From: Mesodorylaimus sp. YZB2_4 | Lineage: Eukaryota; Nematoda; Enoplea; Dorylaimida; Dorylaimidae | NCBI GenBank assembly: GCA_030248295.1 | Contig: JASANH010000329.1 | Location: forward strand, 83,059-147,058 | Direction: 5' to 3' | Length of the DNA stretch: 64,000 nt | Shown: positions 34,861 to 45,688 of the stretch, piece by piece | Position numbering within the stretch: position 1 is the first letter of the stretch | Layout: each line of letters starts with the position of its first letter | Program-made: the position numbers and the translations under genes | The notes under the pieces: model-generated | What the model saw: the letters and a program-made list of their open reading frames with translations, nothing else | Databases searched by the model: none | Told to the model about the DNA's origin: nothing

Positions 34861-37800
34861 TCACTTGCATTTCTGTGCGCAGCTACCAGCTTTCTCGCGA
34901 CTGGTGACAAAATTCAATAGATCGATGCGTGTGACAATGCCCACAATCACCTCCTTGGTCGTTGCTTGACCTGGGCCAGTAACTGAAGATAAAGTTGGCT
35001 TAGCTGCTAAAAAAGGAACCACCCAGCGTGACACCCGCCAAATGTTATGAACCAGAAAGTGGTACTCTACACCACAGGAGCTACATATGGCCTAGGATGC
35101 GAGCAGGTAAATGGCACCCGTCTGCTTTAACTTCCAAGCTAGCAGACACAAATTTCAAACCTCTTGTGCTTACATTGTTTCTGTTCATGCACGACCAAAG
35201 CGAAGTGATCAGTGTCCAAAATTCGAGACAGTTTGCCCAACGTGGTATGCAAATAGATTTTCTTGAACTGCTTATACAGTACACGCTCGACGGGCGTCTC
35301 GGGTGTGACTTTATTAGCAACCAGGTTGCTCATGAGACTGCCTTGAGTGACCACACCGTATATAGAGCTAAAAGGGTTACAGTCATACAATGACCTCATC
35401 AAGAAGGTTCAAAGAACTCAGGGTGGCGGAGGCAAACCAAAATCAGCACTGCTGCAGCAGGCTGGATGGCCGTACGTTGGAGAAGGTACCACGGGGAGCA
35501 TATGGCCTCAAAAACATCCAGGCAGTTTATCTAGGAACCAGAGAAAGCTAGGCAGTCGTAGGAGCCAGAGACATTAACCCGACGGGTTTCTGCCTCGGCT
35601 GGGGAGAGTGTATCGAGCAATCAGTCAAGCCAACCGCCGCTTACCCATTCGCAGCGATCACTGGCAACTGATCGAATGCCTCCCGGTCCATGATATCCGT
35701 TGCTTCTTGCACAGTGACTGCTGGCGAAATGGTGACGGGTGCTTGCAACGCGAGCTGGTTGACCTTCAGGTTCCACCACCACACTTTACTGGCTAGTTCG
35801 GCATCCACGTCCATGAAGTCGCGCTCAGCCATCCAGTTGTCATTCAGGAATTTTGTCCTGAAATAAGGAAGCCATGTTTGGTAAAGACGTCCTGACTAGA
35901 CGTACATCTGTTGAGGGTGGTTCCCCTGGGCAGAGATGCCAGAGAGTCCAGCCGGTCGCCATTATATTTCTGCACTAAAATGCTACAAGTAACGCGGAAG
36001 AAAAAAAACAAACAACATTTCTAGGTTTTGTTCTTAGGCTCTTAGGTTTCGTAGGTTTTGTTGTAGCCTAACCATGGAACGCTGCAGAAATGTCTGCTTT
36101 CCTAGCGCACCCAAGCGATTGCAAAAAATGCTACTTACATGTAGTTCCGAACTCCGTCCGGCAAGATGACCACGCATCGTTGGCCGGCCTTTAGCCGTTT
36201 GGCCGCTTGCAAAGCCGCCCACACATTTCCTCCGCTGCTGCCCCCGCATAGCAGTCCTTCCTCTTTGATCAGTCGTCGGGCTGTGACCAGTGACTCCTTA
36301 TCCTTGGTCTTGACCCAAAAGTCCACCACTGATCGATCTAATACTGTGGGAATGAAATCATATCCCACACCCTCTACTTCGTAAAAGCCCGATCCAGCAT
36401 TAGCATTCAGCTCTTCCGGCTCAGCTAATATGGATCCAACTGGATCGACACCAACCACGATGCACTTGGGGCATTTCTCCTTGAATTTGCGACCAATACC
36501 CGCCACGGTGCCGCCTGTACCTGCACCCACGATGATCATGTCCACTTTACCTAGAAAAATATTGTCATACAGCAAAAGGAAAAGGGGTTTATAGAATTCC
36601 AGTCAGTTGAATCTTGCTATCAAAAAGTGTTGGACTTGCTGAGATTCGAACCAAAGTGTTCATGAACTCAAACTTACCATCACACTGATGTAAAATTTCT
36701 TCAGCAGTTTGATCATAATGCGCCAACGGATTACCCGCGTTTCGATATTGATCCAAAATAATCGACCCTGGTATTTCTTGGTTCAAACGTTGAGCCACTC
36801 CAATGTGCGACTCTGGCGAGTCGAATCGAGCCGATGTTGGTGTGCGGACAATTTCGGCACCCAAAGCTCGCAAAGTGTCCACTTTTTCTTGACTCATCTT
36901 CTCGGGCATGACGATTATGCATCGATAGCCTTTTACAGCGGCAGCCAATGCCAGGCCGATACCCGTGTTGCCTGAAGTGGGTTCGATCAAGGTCATGCCA
37001 GGCTTCAGAGTTCCGTTGCGTTCAGCCTCTTCGACCATGCGCAATCCAATACGATCTTTGACACTGCCACCAGCATTGAAGTACTCACATTTCGCCACTG
37101 AAATAAACGAGGTGGCTGCATGTCGCTGGTTTAAACATAAGATACCCATTACAAAGACAGACATGATTGAAGGCTGGTATTGCATCAGACTAGTTTACAT
37201 CAATGCCATGCGTTTAGATATGTGGAATCGGCTAGAGCCCTACATCGGAAAAGATACCGCGGATAATCTCAAACACACTACAGCGGGCCACCTACTCACA
37301 GTAGGAGGCAGAGACATCAACCCGACGGGTTTCTGCCTCGTCCACAGGAGCGTCGAGTGGCCAACGAAGGCAACTGGTACACTGATGCAAGGATCGTGTC
37401 TTCAAGGATCACATACTGCTCCATGTACAGAGCGACCAGCTAAGGCAATTAGATACACTACTTTGTCTACTGGCCAAACGCACCTACTCCATATGTACCT
37501 TTGCGTATGACATACTGGTACATATTTATGCACGATTATTAAGCCGCATATTACAATCATATCCCTGCATGACAACCCAAAAAATACTACCAAAGAAAGT
37601 ATTTTAAATCAGACGGCGAAAGTGTTAGCAGTCATGTTGCATAGCCCAAACGAATTTAGCAACCCTCTTATCAAGGAAACTATGAGCTATTCGAGGAGGC
37701 TACACCTAGTTGCAGGAAGTTCTTAGCCGTTACTGTATGATAGCATACACTAGTATGGAGATGTCCTGCGTGTGGTCTGTATCAATACACTGGCACACGA

Positions 37801-38732
37801 AACCAAACTTCGCCTTCGTGCCACAAACTTACACAGTTCGCACTCCAAACCATCAAGTTTTCCAATTCGATTTAATCTAACCATCGGCGTGCCACCAATA
37901 TGGGATAGAATGTTGGGGAGAATTTTCGGCATGTCACGTGGATATTTTTCTTTGTAGTGGGGAGATTCGGAAGGGGATTTGTCCTTCGACCAAGTGCATC
38001 GTGATGGAGCGTCTGGTGGAACGTAGTTGTCCGCAACAGAATGGTGCCGCCTAAAAATGTGTTTAGCGGAAGATATGGAAATATTACTAACTACTAGTTG
38101 GCAGTCACTATGTTAGTTATGCAGCCAAATTATGCTGATAACTAAATATACTTGATGCTTTGCTTATATCCTGACTATACCTGATATACTACGGTTATAA
38201 CTAATAACTAATAACTATGAGCCTTTTAGCAGAAACCCCGTTCCCATGTCATTTATAGGTCATATTTGCACATACTGTAGGCAACAGTATACACATAACA
38301 TGGAGGAATGTCTAACACACAGTTATTGTAGGATTTTCCGTGTATAAATTTTCAGTTCGATATGTAGAAAATGCTGTTTACACAACAGTCCACAGTAATA
38401 GCGAATCCTAAAACCTCACTGTAAGCCCCAAACGAGCCCCACCAAACTTAAGCCTGGAAATATAAAAAATTGGCACCAAGCCAACATAAGTTTGCTTCGA
38501 AAAAGAAGCTTCTAACATGTAGTATGGCTTTAAAAAGTTGACAAAAGACGTAGAATAAAGCCCTGCATGAAATTAAAGTCGACATAGTTCTCTGCATAGT
38601 TTAAAGTTTCAGAAAGGTGAAAAAAGTGAAACTGCGAGGACTCTATGTGGCTTAACGTTTTGGTTATAACTCACAAAGGCTATCCTTACTTTCCACTTTG
38701 CGGGCATCCAGTGGCGACTGGTTCGTGGCCAT
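34861..38732 (-). CDS. CBS: cystathionine beta-synthase, 6 firm exons plus a tentative first exon, about 527 aa
   Basis: Firm exons: 37833 up to 38012 (or 38050), 36678-37097, 36139-36550, 35645-35857, 35174-35367, 34861-34982; stop TGA. The tentative first exon (38690-38732, [14 protein letters not shown]) joins in phase at 38012. The enzyme is PLP-dependent and condenses serine with homocysteine to cystathionine in the cytosol. Visible in order: PSRCTW and, 13 residues after that Cys, SPH, which match the heme Cys/His pair of animal CBS with the same spacing; the PLP lysine in [46 protein letters not shown]; then two C-terminal CBS repeats (VTIS to [17 protein letters not shown], and TDHFALVV to [12 protein letters not shown]), where S-adenosylmethionine acts in animals. 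Length fits the family (human 551). Introns 2 and 5 carry family E repeats. Confidence 0.92.
35437..35632 (-). repeat. interspersed repeat family E, copy 3 (CBS intron)
   Basis: Minus-strand copy with GAAACCCGTCGGGTTAATGT and GAGGCAGAAACC. It fills most of the 276-nt intron 35368-35643, ending only a few bases from the exon 5 donor. Confidence 0.65.
37213..37497 (-). repeat. interspersed repeat family E, copy 2 (CBS intron)
   Basis: This is the best match to copy 1 at 2361-2556. GTTTGGCC, GTAGTGTATCT, GGAGCAGT, CGCTCCTG and CCCGTCGGGTTGATGTCTC occur in the same order. It lies inside the 735-nt CBS intron 37098-37832. Confidence 0.7.
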
Positions 38733-39237
38733 CGATCGTTTTAGAATCCATACTAGTACTTCTTTAGCTCTGCTCTGAAAAGACACTAACAGGCCACGTG
38801 GAACGGCAAAGACAGGCACCCCGTGCGTGAGAACGAGCTCCCGAATGATTGAAGAGAGGGCTATATAGGGCAGCAGGTACACGTAAACGAGCTGCTCGTC
38901 TAAACAGGCCAAACGATCGGGGACGATCGGGAACGGTAAGACTGGCGGCAAACAGCAGGAATTGCCACTCTTCTACTAAAACGGCCTACGAATGGCAGCC
39001 GGGATATCGAGTTTTGTGCAAAGGCACCAGCACCACCACACTCGCATATGCGCGCACGGAATCAGGTTGAATGTTCCGCCTTAACTCAAGTGCGCGTGTC
39101 TGCCAATCAAGCACGAACGATGACGTCAAAGCTAACGCCACGTGTGTTAGTCGTTTAGCTTTGGAGTGCAGCATGGCAAAAGCATAGCAACCACGTGGCG
39201 ACGACGACACGTCAGGCTCGGCCAGTAAAAAATTTTA
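38733..39237. other. 5' flank of CBS, nothing recognised
   Basis: No exon is supported. The open frame on the minus strand above 38732 is only an upstream extension of the tentative CBS first exon. Confidence 0.45.
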
Positions 39238-39573
39238 TCACTCGTCAGAATCAGAATCGCCTAAATTCTTTCAGACACCTAGCTTTTCTGTCGCTCAGTA
39301 TTCGCGGCCTGGTGGGTTAGGCGTCAGGTACGCACTTACTGGCAAGTTTTCGACTCGCGGTCGGTAAATCAATTCTTGTGTAATGTGTCCCTTGATCTTT
39401 GGGTGTGGTGTAGCGTTTGGTAATGTGGTGAACCAGCAGCAGGATACAGTATGGAAACAGGTAGGAAACCCAGGAAAACATATCCTTATTGCGAATTGAT
39501 GGCAACAGCAACGGAAGCGAATACAACGTTTGGCATAGAGTTCCGAAAGCAGATCTTGGATATTTGCTCCCTG
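39238..39573 (-). CDS. C-terminal exons of an unidentified membrane protein
   Basis: The larger exon ends at 39340 with a strong donor (GTAAGTGCG). Its frame is open up to a stop near 39573. It reads TLYSLPLLLPSIRNKDMFSW, then the membrane-like VSYLFPYCILLLVHHITKRY, then TTPKDQGTHYTRIDLPTASR. A 79-nt intron (39261-39339) leads to a 23-nt last exon (39238-39260), giving the acidic end SDSDSDE and TGA. Phases agree. The upstream acceptor is undecided; candidates lie near 39555-39570. I do not recognise the family. Confidence 0.45.
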
Positions 39574-40061
39574 CTCCTCAAGATGCCGCGATGAATACAT
39601 GCGAAAACCATTTTTCGAGTGATTGGAGATAGGAAAAACGGAAAACGCATGGGGGCAGCCAGGGGCAGAAAAAACACCAATCATAACCGCTTGAGCCATG
39701 ATTTTGGCCACATTCACCCGGCAAACGAGTTCCTTCGCTGTTGATCAGTTGAATTGATTTCGTATTCGAGCTGCAATCTGTGGAACCGCATCGAGCTCAG
39801 GATGCAACTTACAAGAGCATTGATGAGAGCGGGCGAACAGGCTGGACTCCTTGGATCGACGCACGACAAAAAACGGCCAACAAAAGACCACGTGCAATAT
39901 GACCGCAGACACAGATGACCGCGGCGACAAAAGACCGCTAGGAAATAAGACCGCGTTTTTATACAGTTTTGTCACATATGAATCACTGTCACATAAGAAT
40001 AGCTGGCCAGCCTCAGTCAGCGGGTACATGAGGAATGATTAGTTCTTTTGTTGGATTCTAG

Positions 40062-40875
40062 CGAGAAGACACATCAGCAGGCTAAAGATCAACTTCGATC
40101 TCGGCCGATGCAGCTGGATTTATTACTTTGGTCGTTACGGCTAATCCATGGCCATCGTAATGCGTGGGCATGGGTGGATGACCTTGCTGTGCTGACGCTT
40201 AACTCGAGATTCGAGTGGGTTATGGTTCCCCTTATTCACCCGTGTTAGGCTCTGTCCTGGGTGCTCATGCCCTCCCAGCTTATCTCCTCAGTGAATGACG
40301 GAATATGACTGTATCCAAGGACCGCCGGTCAAATTGGCAGTTGGGCATAATACCGCGCGAAAAAAAGACCGAACACAATATGACCGAAAGTAAAGAAAGA
40401 AGGTCAGATTATAGGGTATTGATGTCGCTAGTTTTTCGATCCAATTCTGTTACTGTTTGGATGTCTATCTGCCATATGTAAGTATACCTTATGTAACATG
40501 AAGTGAACACAGTCTCACAATTTGTGAGCTTTACTCCGCCTCATCGCCTCGGCGAGCTGTGCACCACCTCATCGAGTAACTATGGCCTGTTTGGGAATGG
40601 TGCAAAGATTTATTGTTTTCCCTCTTGTTCCTGCCATCTGTTTGAATTGCCAGGGTCTTGTCCGACCAGAAGCTGTAAGTCGGCAAGTGAGAAGGCACAT
40701 CAGCAGTAGCGAAAGATCAACTTCGACCTCAGGCCGATGCAGCTGGATTTATTACTTGAGTCATCACAGCAAATCAATGTAATGGGTGGGCAAGGGTGGA
40801 TGAACCTGCTGTGCTGATGCTTTGCTTTGCATAGTGGTGCATTGGTTCCCCGTATTCACTCGAACTCTGTCTCGT
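40062..40875 (+). repeat. direct duplication, copies 40062-40260 and 40690-40875
   Basis: The two copies align from CACATCAGCAG through AAAGATCAACTTCGA and GATGCAGCTGGATTTATTAC to the TTCCCC(T/G)TATTCAC end, with scattered differences. About 430 bp separate them. Confidence 0.7.
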
Positions 40876-40899
40876 GTAAGTGCCGTCGGGGTGCTCGGA

Positions 40900-41035
40900 G
40901 TGGAGAGACGAAAGGAGACAGTCTCGGCTGTCCAACACCGACAGGGTTCGAAGCCCACCCGCCATCGGTCGAGGAAGTCGGTGTCCTGCCCAGGATGCCC
41001 TCTCGTAGAGGTGCTCCAAGCGGAGACAGTGTGTG
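40900..41035 (+). repeat. interspersed repeat family B copy
   Basis: It reads GACAGTCTCGGCTGTCCAAC, GAGGAAGTCGGTGTCC, CCAGGATGCCCTCTCGTAGA and GGTGCTCCAAGCGGAGACAG. It is the fullest match to 31795-31935 (minus) and 48205-48312 (plus). Confidence 0.75.
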
Positions 41036-43221
41036 CCGGTCCCCGCACAGTTCTGCTTAGAAGGTTTGACTTCTGATCGACACAGACAAAATGGGTTTCG
41101 ACTCACAACAATTAAAAAAACTGGCGGACTCACCCGCATCGCAATAGTCGAAACTTTGGTACTCTGGTGCTTGGCAAGAGATTCCTGTCCTGCTCTACTT
41201 TCTAACGATGAATGTAACATTAGCTTTGCACCTCATGCGGGTACTGACTTAAATTTTGTCTATGCCGCAGGAACTAGAGCAGTGCTCTGTCAACCAAAGC
41301 CTCAAATCAGTAGCAAACACTCTCGGGGCACTGACTCTTGGTAGTCCTATAATCGAGGGCTAGACGAGGGGGCCGATAAGGTGAGTAAATCTAGCATTAT
41401 TCTCTCGATGTTTCTACTCGAAAATACCTCTGGTTACGCCTGCATTGGCTATGGTCGTTGTTCACCCCAGTTTTTTATTCATTCTCAAAGAGCCATTTTC
41501 AAACACTAAAACATGAGTGAAAAATGAATTATGGGTACTGATAGCCGTGTTATCAGATTATCGCGACTTCGCCAAGACTCAGGTGATTCCGAGCAGCCTT
41601 TGTCCAGAGTTTTTACATAAGAAGGGGGATAAATCGATGAATTTGCTTAAAAAACAAGTTCACGGCATTTTATGATTCAAAAATGCTGTGTGTGAATTAA
41701 TTTAATCAGGAAAGATATTTTAATTCAAGATTTCCACGTTCAGGTTCAGGCTGTCGGTGTACAAAAATATCCATTGCACTGTGTTGATGCTAGCTCCCTT
41801 GAATATCCGCTTGATTATCTGCCCTTTGACCCCGGTTGATTTCCGCCCATAGAAGACTTCCGAGTAAACACGGGGCCCTCATGGTCTTCAATTCACATTA
41901 GCTGTTTCGTGCAGCCTGTTTTTCTGAGCTTGGGCTCTGAAGCCAATTACAGCTAAGTGCAAGGATCTTTTATGCGAGGCATGATTGGAGAACGTGATTC
42001 GATAAGAAAAATGTCGACTGAATGTCTAACGATCTCGTCAAAAACGTGTAAAAACAAGGCTTCAGCTCATTACACTCAGCCTGCATGCAGGATTGCGATT
42101 TATTGAGAGCACTCATTAGCATTCGCGAACCACTCACATCTATCCGGGCCAAATAACTTCTTTGCAGGGCAGTTTTTTCTCAGAAGCTGCGCCGCTGCTT
42201 GTATACTCATCACAGTATATGGTCATCATTTCGAATCAGGAAGTCGACTCTACAGTACGACTGGGTCTGTATTACTGGAAGACCGGAGGAACTTTTGCTT
42301 TACACCAAAAACCCAGGGCAGCCAACCAAGTCCATGGCTGAAACGTCACCCTGACGGGTGATGCTTCTAGCTACCTGCTCCCGTGCAGAGCTTCTAAAAT
42401 TCGAAGGACTTGCACACATTCTGGCACCTTCTCGTAATTTTCAGCTGCCGTTCACGGGTCATGTAGACACCTACGTAGAGGGAAGAGTAAGTGCCTAAGT
42501 CACTTTGGCCGACGTGCAGGTTCCGGCTCAAGGGGCGATTAAGTCAAATTTACATCCTTTTTGCTCACGATGATCACAGAGTTAACTCTTAGATATGCGT
42601 CATCCATATTTATGCTCATAAAGTGCTGTCCATTTTTCTTATATGACCTGGCTGGACGAGCATGCGTATGTGACTTGTGTATTTGCGTCAAACTTAAAAT
42701 TAAATGAGATACGAGGATGGAAACACATCGTCAGAGAAAGTGACCTTTAAACCTCTCATATAGGTCCTACTGACCATGGATATTACAATGGTTGCAAATA
42801 CGGTGAATGACGAATTCTGTCTGCGAGGAGAGCTCACAGGTTCAAAACGAGCAGGCGCAGCACGCATTCATGGTTCACCACATCACTGAGCGGAATTCGG
42901 GATGCCAACATCTGTCTGATATCCAGGAATCTGCCTGTTTCTGCGCTGTCATATCAGTGGACGAGCTATAGTACATTCAGTCACCATGTGACAAGACAAA
43001 AATGATTATGAAAGGTTTGAAGGCCGACTTGCGTCTCCTTACGACTAACACTTCCTCAAGTTTCAGCGTGAGCAAATTCAGGAAATAGTGGCGAGTGATG
43101 GCGCTTCCCTTGCAGGCTAACACTTACATTACTTCACCTTGCTCAGCAGCTAGCATGCTAGAGGATCATCCTTGATTTTATTTATTATTGACCACAGCAC
43201 ACCAACTGGCCCACAGCACCA

Positions 43222-43589
43222 TCAAGACATGTCATGAAATGTTAGCCCTGTCAAAATATTTTTCAATCCTTTCGATTCATTCGACATGTCCACTGGAATC
43301 ACGCGTTCCGGTTTGACTTTATGTCTTTGACTTCTGGCATTAACATTCGTAAAATATAACAAAACTGGCGCAAGTCGAGGCCTGAAAGCAAAAAATGAAT
43401 ATCTGGTATTAAAAATCCAGAAAACGTTTACCTAAATTGTCGCAGCATCGATCTCGATCTTTTTTCTTCCAATCCATGTTCACTTTTTCGAACATCTTCC
43501 GAATTCGGATATAAAATAGGATCGACATAGTCAGCGAGTACAATGCTCACGCAGAGCACAAGTACAACACAGCACATCACGGCCTTCAT
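43222..43589 (-). CDS. small secreted precursor A, 2 exons, 105 aa
   Basis: Exons 43432-43589 and 43222-43381 join across an exact 50-nt intron (GTAAAC to TTTCAG) in phase 2 and end in TGA. MKAVMCCVVLVLCVSIVLA is a strong signal peptide. A pro-segment (DYVDPILYPNSEDVRKSEHG, LEE) leads to one KR site, followed by SRSMLRQF, then RPRLAPVLLYFTNVNARSQR and a C-terminal HKVKPERVIPVDMSNESKG part. There is no amidation Gly and no Cys in the mature part. FRPRL resembles the pyrokinin core FxPRL by eye, but there is no amidation Gly, so I do not assign it. Precursor B upstream has the same layout. The likely product is a processed extracellular peptide or small secreted protein. Family unknown. Confidence 0.58.
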
Positions 43590-44230
43590 GGTTAAGCCAC
43601 CCGGCCAGTCGTCTTCCTCTACAAAGTGACCCCTCGTGCAGGAGAGAAGCTGGCTTAAGGAATTCAAGCAGACAGCATTTTGCTATGCAGGAGTGCTTCT
43701 GCTCCTCCTAATATCATGTGCCGTAGGAGTGGGCTGGTAAACTGCTTACATATTCGTCAGCTGACGCCATTCAATTATGTCCTGCTAAGGCGGGGGTAAA
43801 TAATGGTGAAACGAACCGTGCACGACTACAATGATAGGTTAATCAGAAACATGAAGGCGGGTTGGTCATAGCAAGTGGACAACATGCAGTACTCTGCCCA
43901 GAAGTGTCTTATGAGGCCATTCAACACCGACTTGTTCTTTCCCTTCCCATATCGAATACCCCTCCGTTAGTTTGTTCCCCGCAAGAAAATCCAGCCAGCG
44001 CGCTCACTGGGTGGCTTAATTAGCACTGGCATATTTAGCACATACACAACGCCAACATGTTCTTTGCTGAATTTTTATGAATCAAGTAGATAGCAGTTCT
44101 TTCCACATAAAAGGACTAACTGCAAATAACGCGCAGTCAGTCGAGAACACCCACATATTCGAATGGATCTTTCCAGATTTTGCTGTCAAAGTCGACCCTG
44201 TAGATCTCGGTTGTCACGTGAAAAGAGTTT

Positions 44231-45153
44231 TTATGTCTTTGATTTGATTGCTTGCATTGTTCTGTAATAATCGTGCGGCATCATGAACAAGGGGCTCAAA
44301 TACCTGAAAAATATACCATGCAGGGAGTACGATTCCCGCTTTGGGTTGACGCTTTTCATTCTGTTTTTATGATCTTGAATTTCTTGATTGCACATTATTC
44401 TTGCACGTGTGAAGACGGATATTGAACACCCTAAGGGTAGGTGCGCTGAGTACGTACAACATTACAGTATATACCTTTTTACAACCTTAATTTGTATGCT
44501 TATGCTGCTCGTAAAGATTCATAACACATGCATATACGCTTATGGAGCCATCACATAATCTTATTTGCTGCACAGTGTAACCAGCATTCCTGATTGATAC
44601 CAGCGTCAACCTCTTCGGTTGATGTTTCTACGGCAGCCTATAGTCGCGAGACGCTTTCCTCGAGTCGGAGTTTTTTTTTTGTGCCAGAGGCCGCCTAGGT
44701 GCGCTGGTCACACTAGAAGCATCTTGCAGTCAGTGAAGTCATTCATCCTCTGAGTATCAAGCAGAGTTATACTCTATAGAGCAGTTTATTCTTTCGCGAA
44801 TGTAAAATGGTATGTCGTACTCCTACTGAATGATTTCTGCTTCTCAACGTCATTCATTTGCTGTAGTGGATTCCAATTCTTCTAGTCTCGCCGCTTGTGA
44901 TAATCGAGACTTTGGGATATGGTCCGTTTCTCCCTTGCCGAGTTTGCTCCGTTGCACGAGTACGTACTGCATGTGGGACAGTTTACGAAAGGTTTACTGT
45001 ATACGAATATGTGATGGTATATATACTATATAAGGAGTAATAAAATTTACATGATCCGCAAATAAGGCAGGATAAGCTAAAGCTCAGATCGAAATTATAT
45101 ATTTATATTTATACATATATCAGTATATAAGTATATATTTATAATGTCATAAT

Positions 45154-45203
<50 letters not shown>

Positions 45204-45688
45204 CACGAGAAGGCTAGTATGTACATGAGCATATGTCTTAACTTTTTAATATGTGTATTGTAAAGATATAAAGTATGTCAAAGTCTAAATATATTTTACA
45301 CTTTTTCCTAACATATACGTAAGCCTATTTGCGTGAATTATACTGCATATAAATTATTATATGCAAACCGCACGTGTACTTGTATAGCCATTGCATAAAA
45401 TCTAATTATATCATACTTATGTGCACCAATACTGTATGTAAATTACGATAGATGCACGCACTTTTATGACATGTCTCAGGCGCATCGGAAATTCTGGATA
45501 TGATACAACAAAATGTGCAGCACTTACCTTATTCGAAACCCCTTAACTAGTTTCGGTTTCGTGCCATCAGTTCCAATCGAAATGACCTGATATGACCGTT
45601 TCTGATGCCCATAATTGGCCGAAGCCAGCCGGGTGGTGCTCGCCATCAGCAAGAGTACCAAAAGAACATAAAACAAAGAGCCTTTCAT
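44231..45688 (-). CDS. small secreted precursor B, 2 exons, 77 aa
   Basis: Exon 1 (45528-45688) encodes MKGSLFYVLLVLLLMASTTR, LASA as a signal peptide, then NYGHQKR with one dibasic site, then SYQVISIGTDGTKPKLVKGF and RI. It ends in a GTAAGT donor, phase 2. The best downstream match is exon 2 at 44231-44303 (acceptor TTTTTCAG), which continues RYLSPLFMMPHDYYRTMQAI, KSKT and TAA. The join is in phase. Exon 2 was chosen because it aligns without gaps to exon 2 of precursor A (L-[AS]-P-[VL]-[LF], then Q and K-x-K at the same spacing). The 1224-nt intron holds an AT microsatellite and the AT-rich tract. Exon 1 is well supported; exon 2 is inference. Confidence 0.52.
44600..44720 (+). repeat. interspersed repeat family D1 copy
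   Basis: It shares GGTTGATGTTTCTA, GTCGCGAGAC, GCCGCCTAGGTGCGCTGGT and other blocks with 58275-58405 in the same orientation. It lies in the large intron of precursor B's neighbourhood (just upstream of its exon 2 on the minus strand). Confidence 0.65.
45157..45201 (+). repeat. (AT)n microsatellite
   Basis: About 45 bp of uninterrupted AT dinucleotides in the intron of precursor B, within an AT-rich tract (45000-45450). Confidence 0.95.

Larger units (their letters stand above)
39574..43221. other. repeat-rich interval without a supported gene
   Basis: 40062-40260 and 40690-40875 are a diverged direct duplication (shared GGCCGATGCAGCTGGATTTA and GTGCTGACGCTT/GTGCTGATGCTT). 39860-39960 and 40316-40420 carry several AAGACCG/TATGACCG motifs, possibly sub-terminal repeats of a DNA element that brackets the first duplicate. 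40900-41035 is repeat B and 42262-42375 is repeat D2. One exon-like segment (41271-41370, after a CCGCAG acceptor) has no partner. Confidence 0.5.

Noticed and set aside
41271..41370. Exon-like segment after a GCCGCAG acceptor (ELEQCSVNQSLKSVANTLGA)
   Set aside because: No upstream exon with a matching phase or donor was found. It lies in a repeat-rich interval.
43327..43450. Precursor A as a pyrokinin because of FRPRL
   Set aside because: Ala, not Gly plus a dibasic site, follows Leu, so no amidated peptide would form, and the paralogue lacks the motif.
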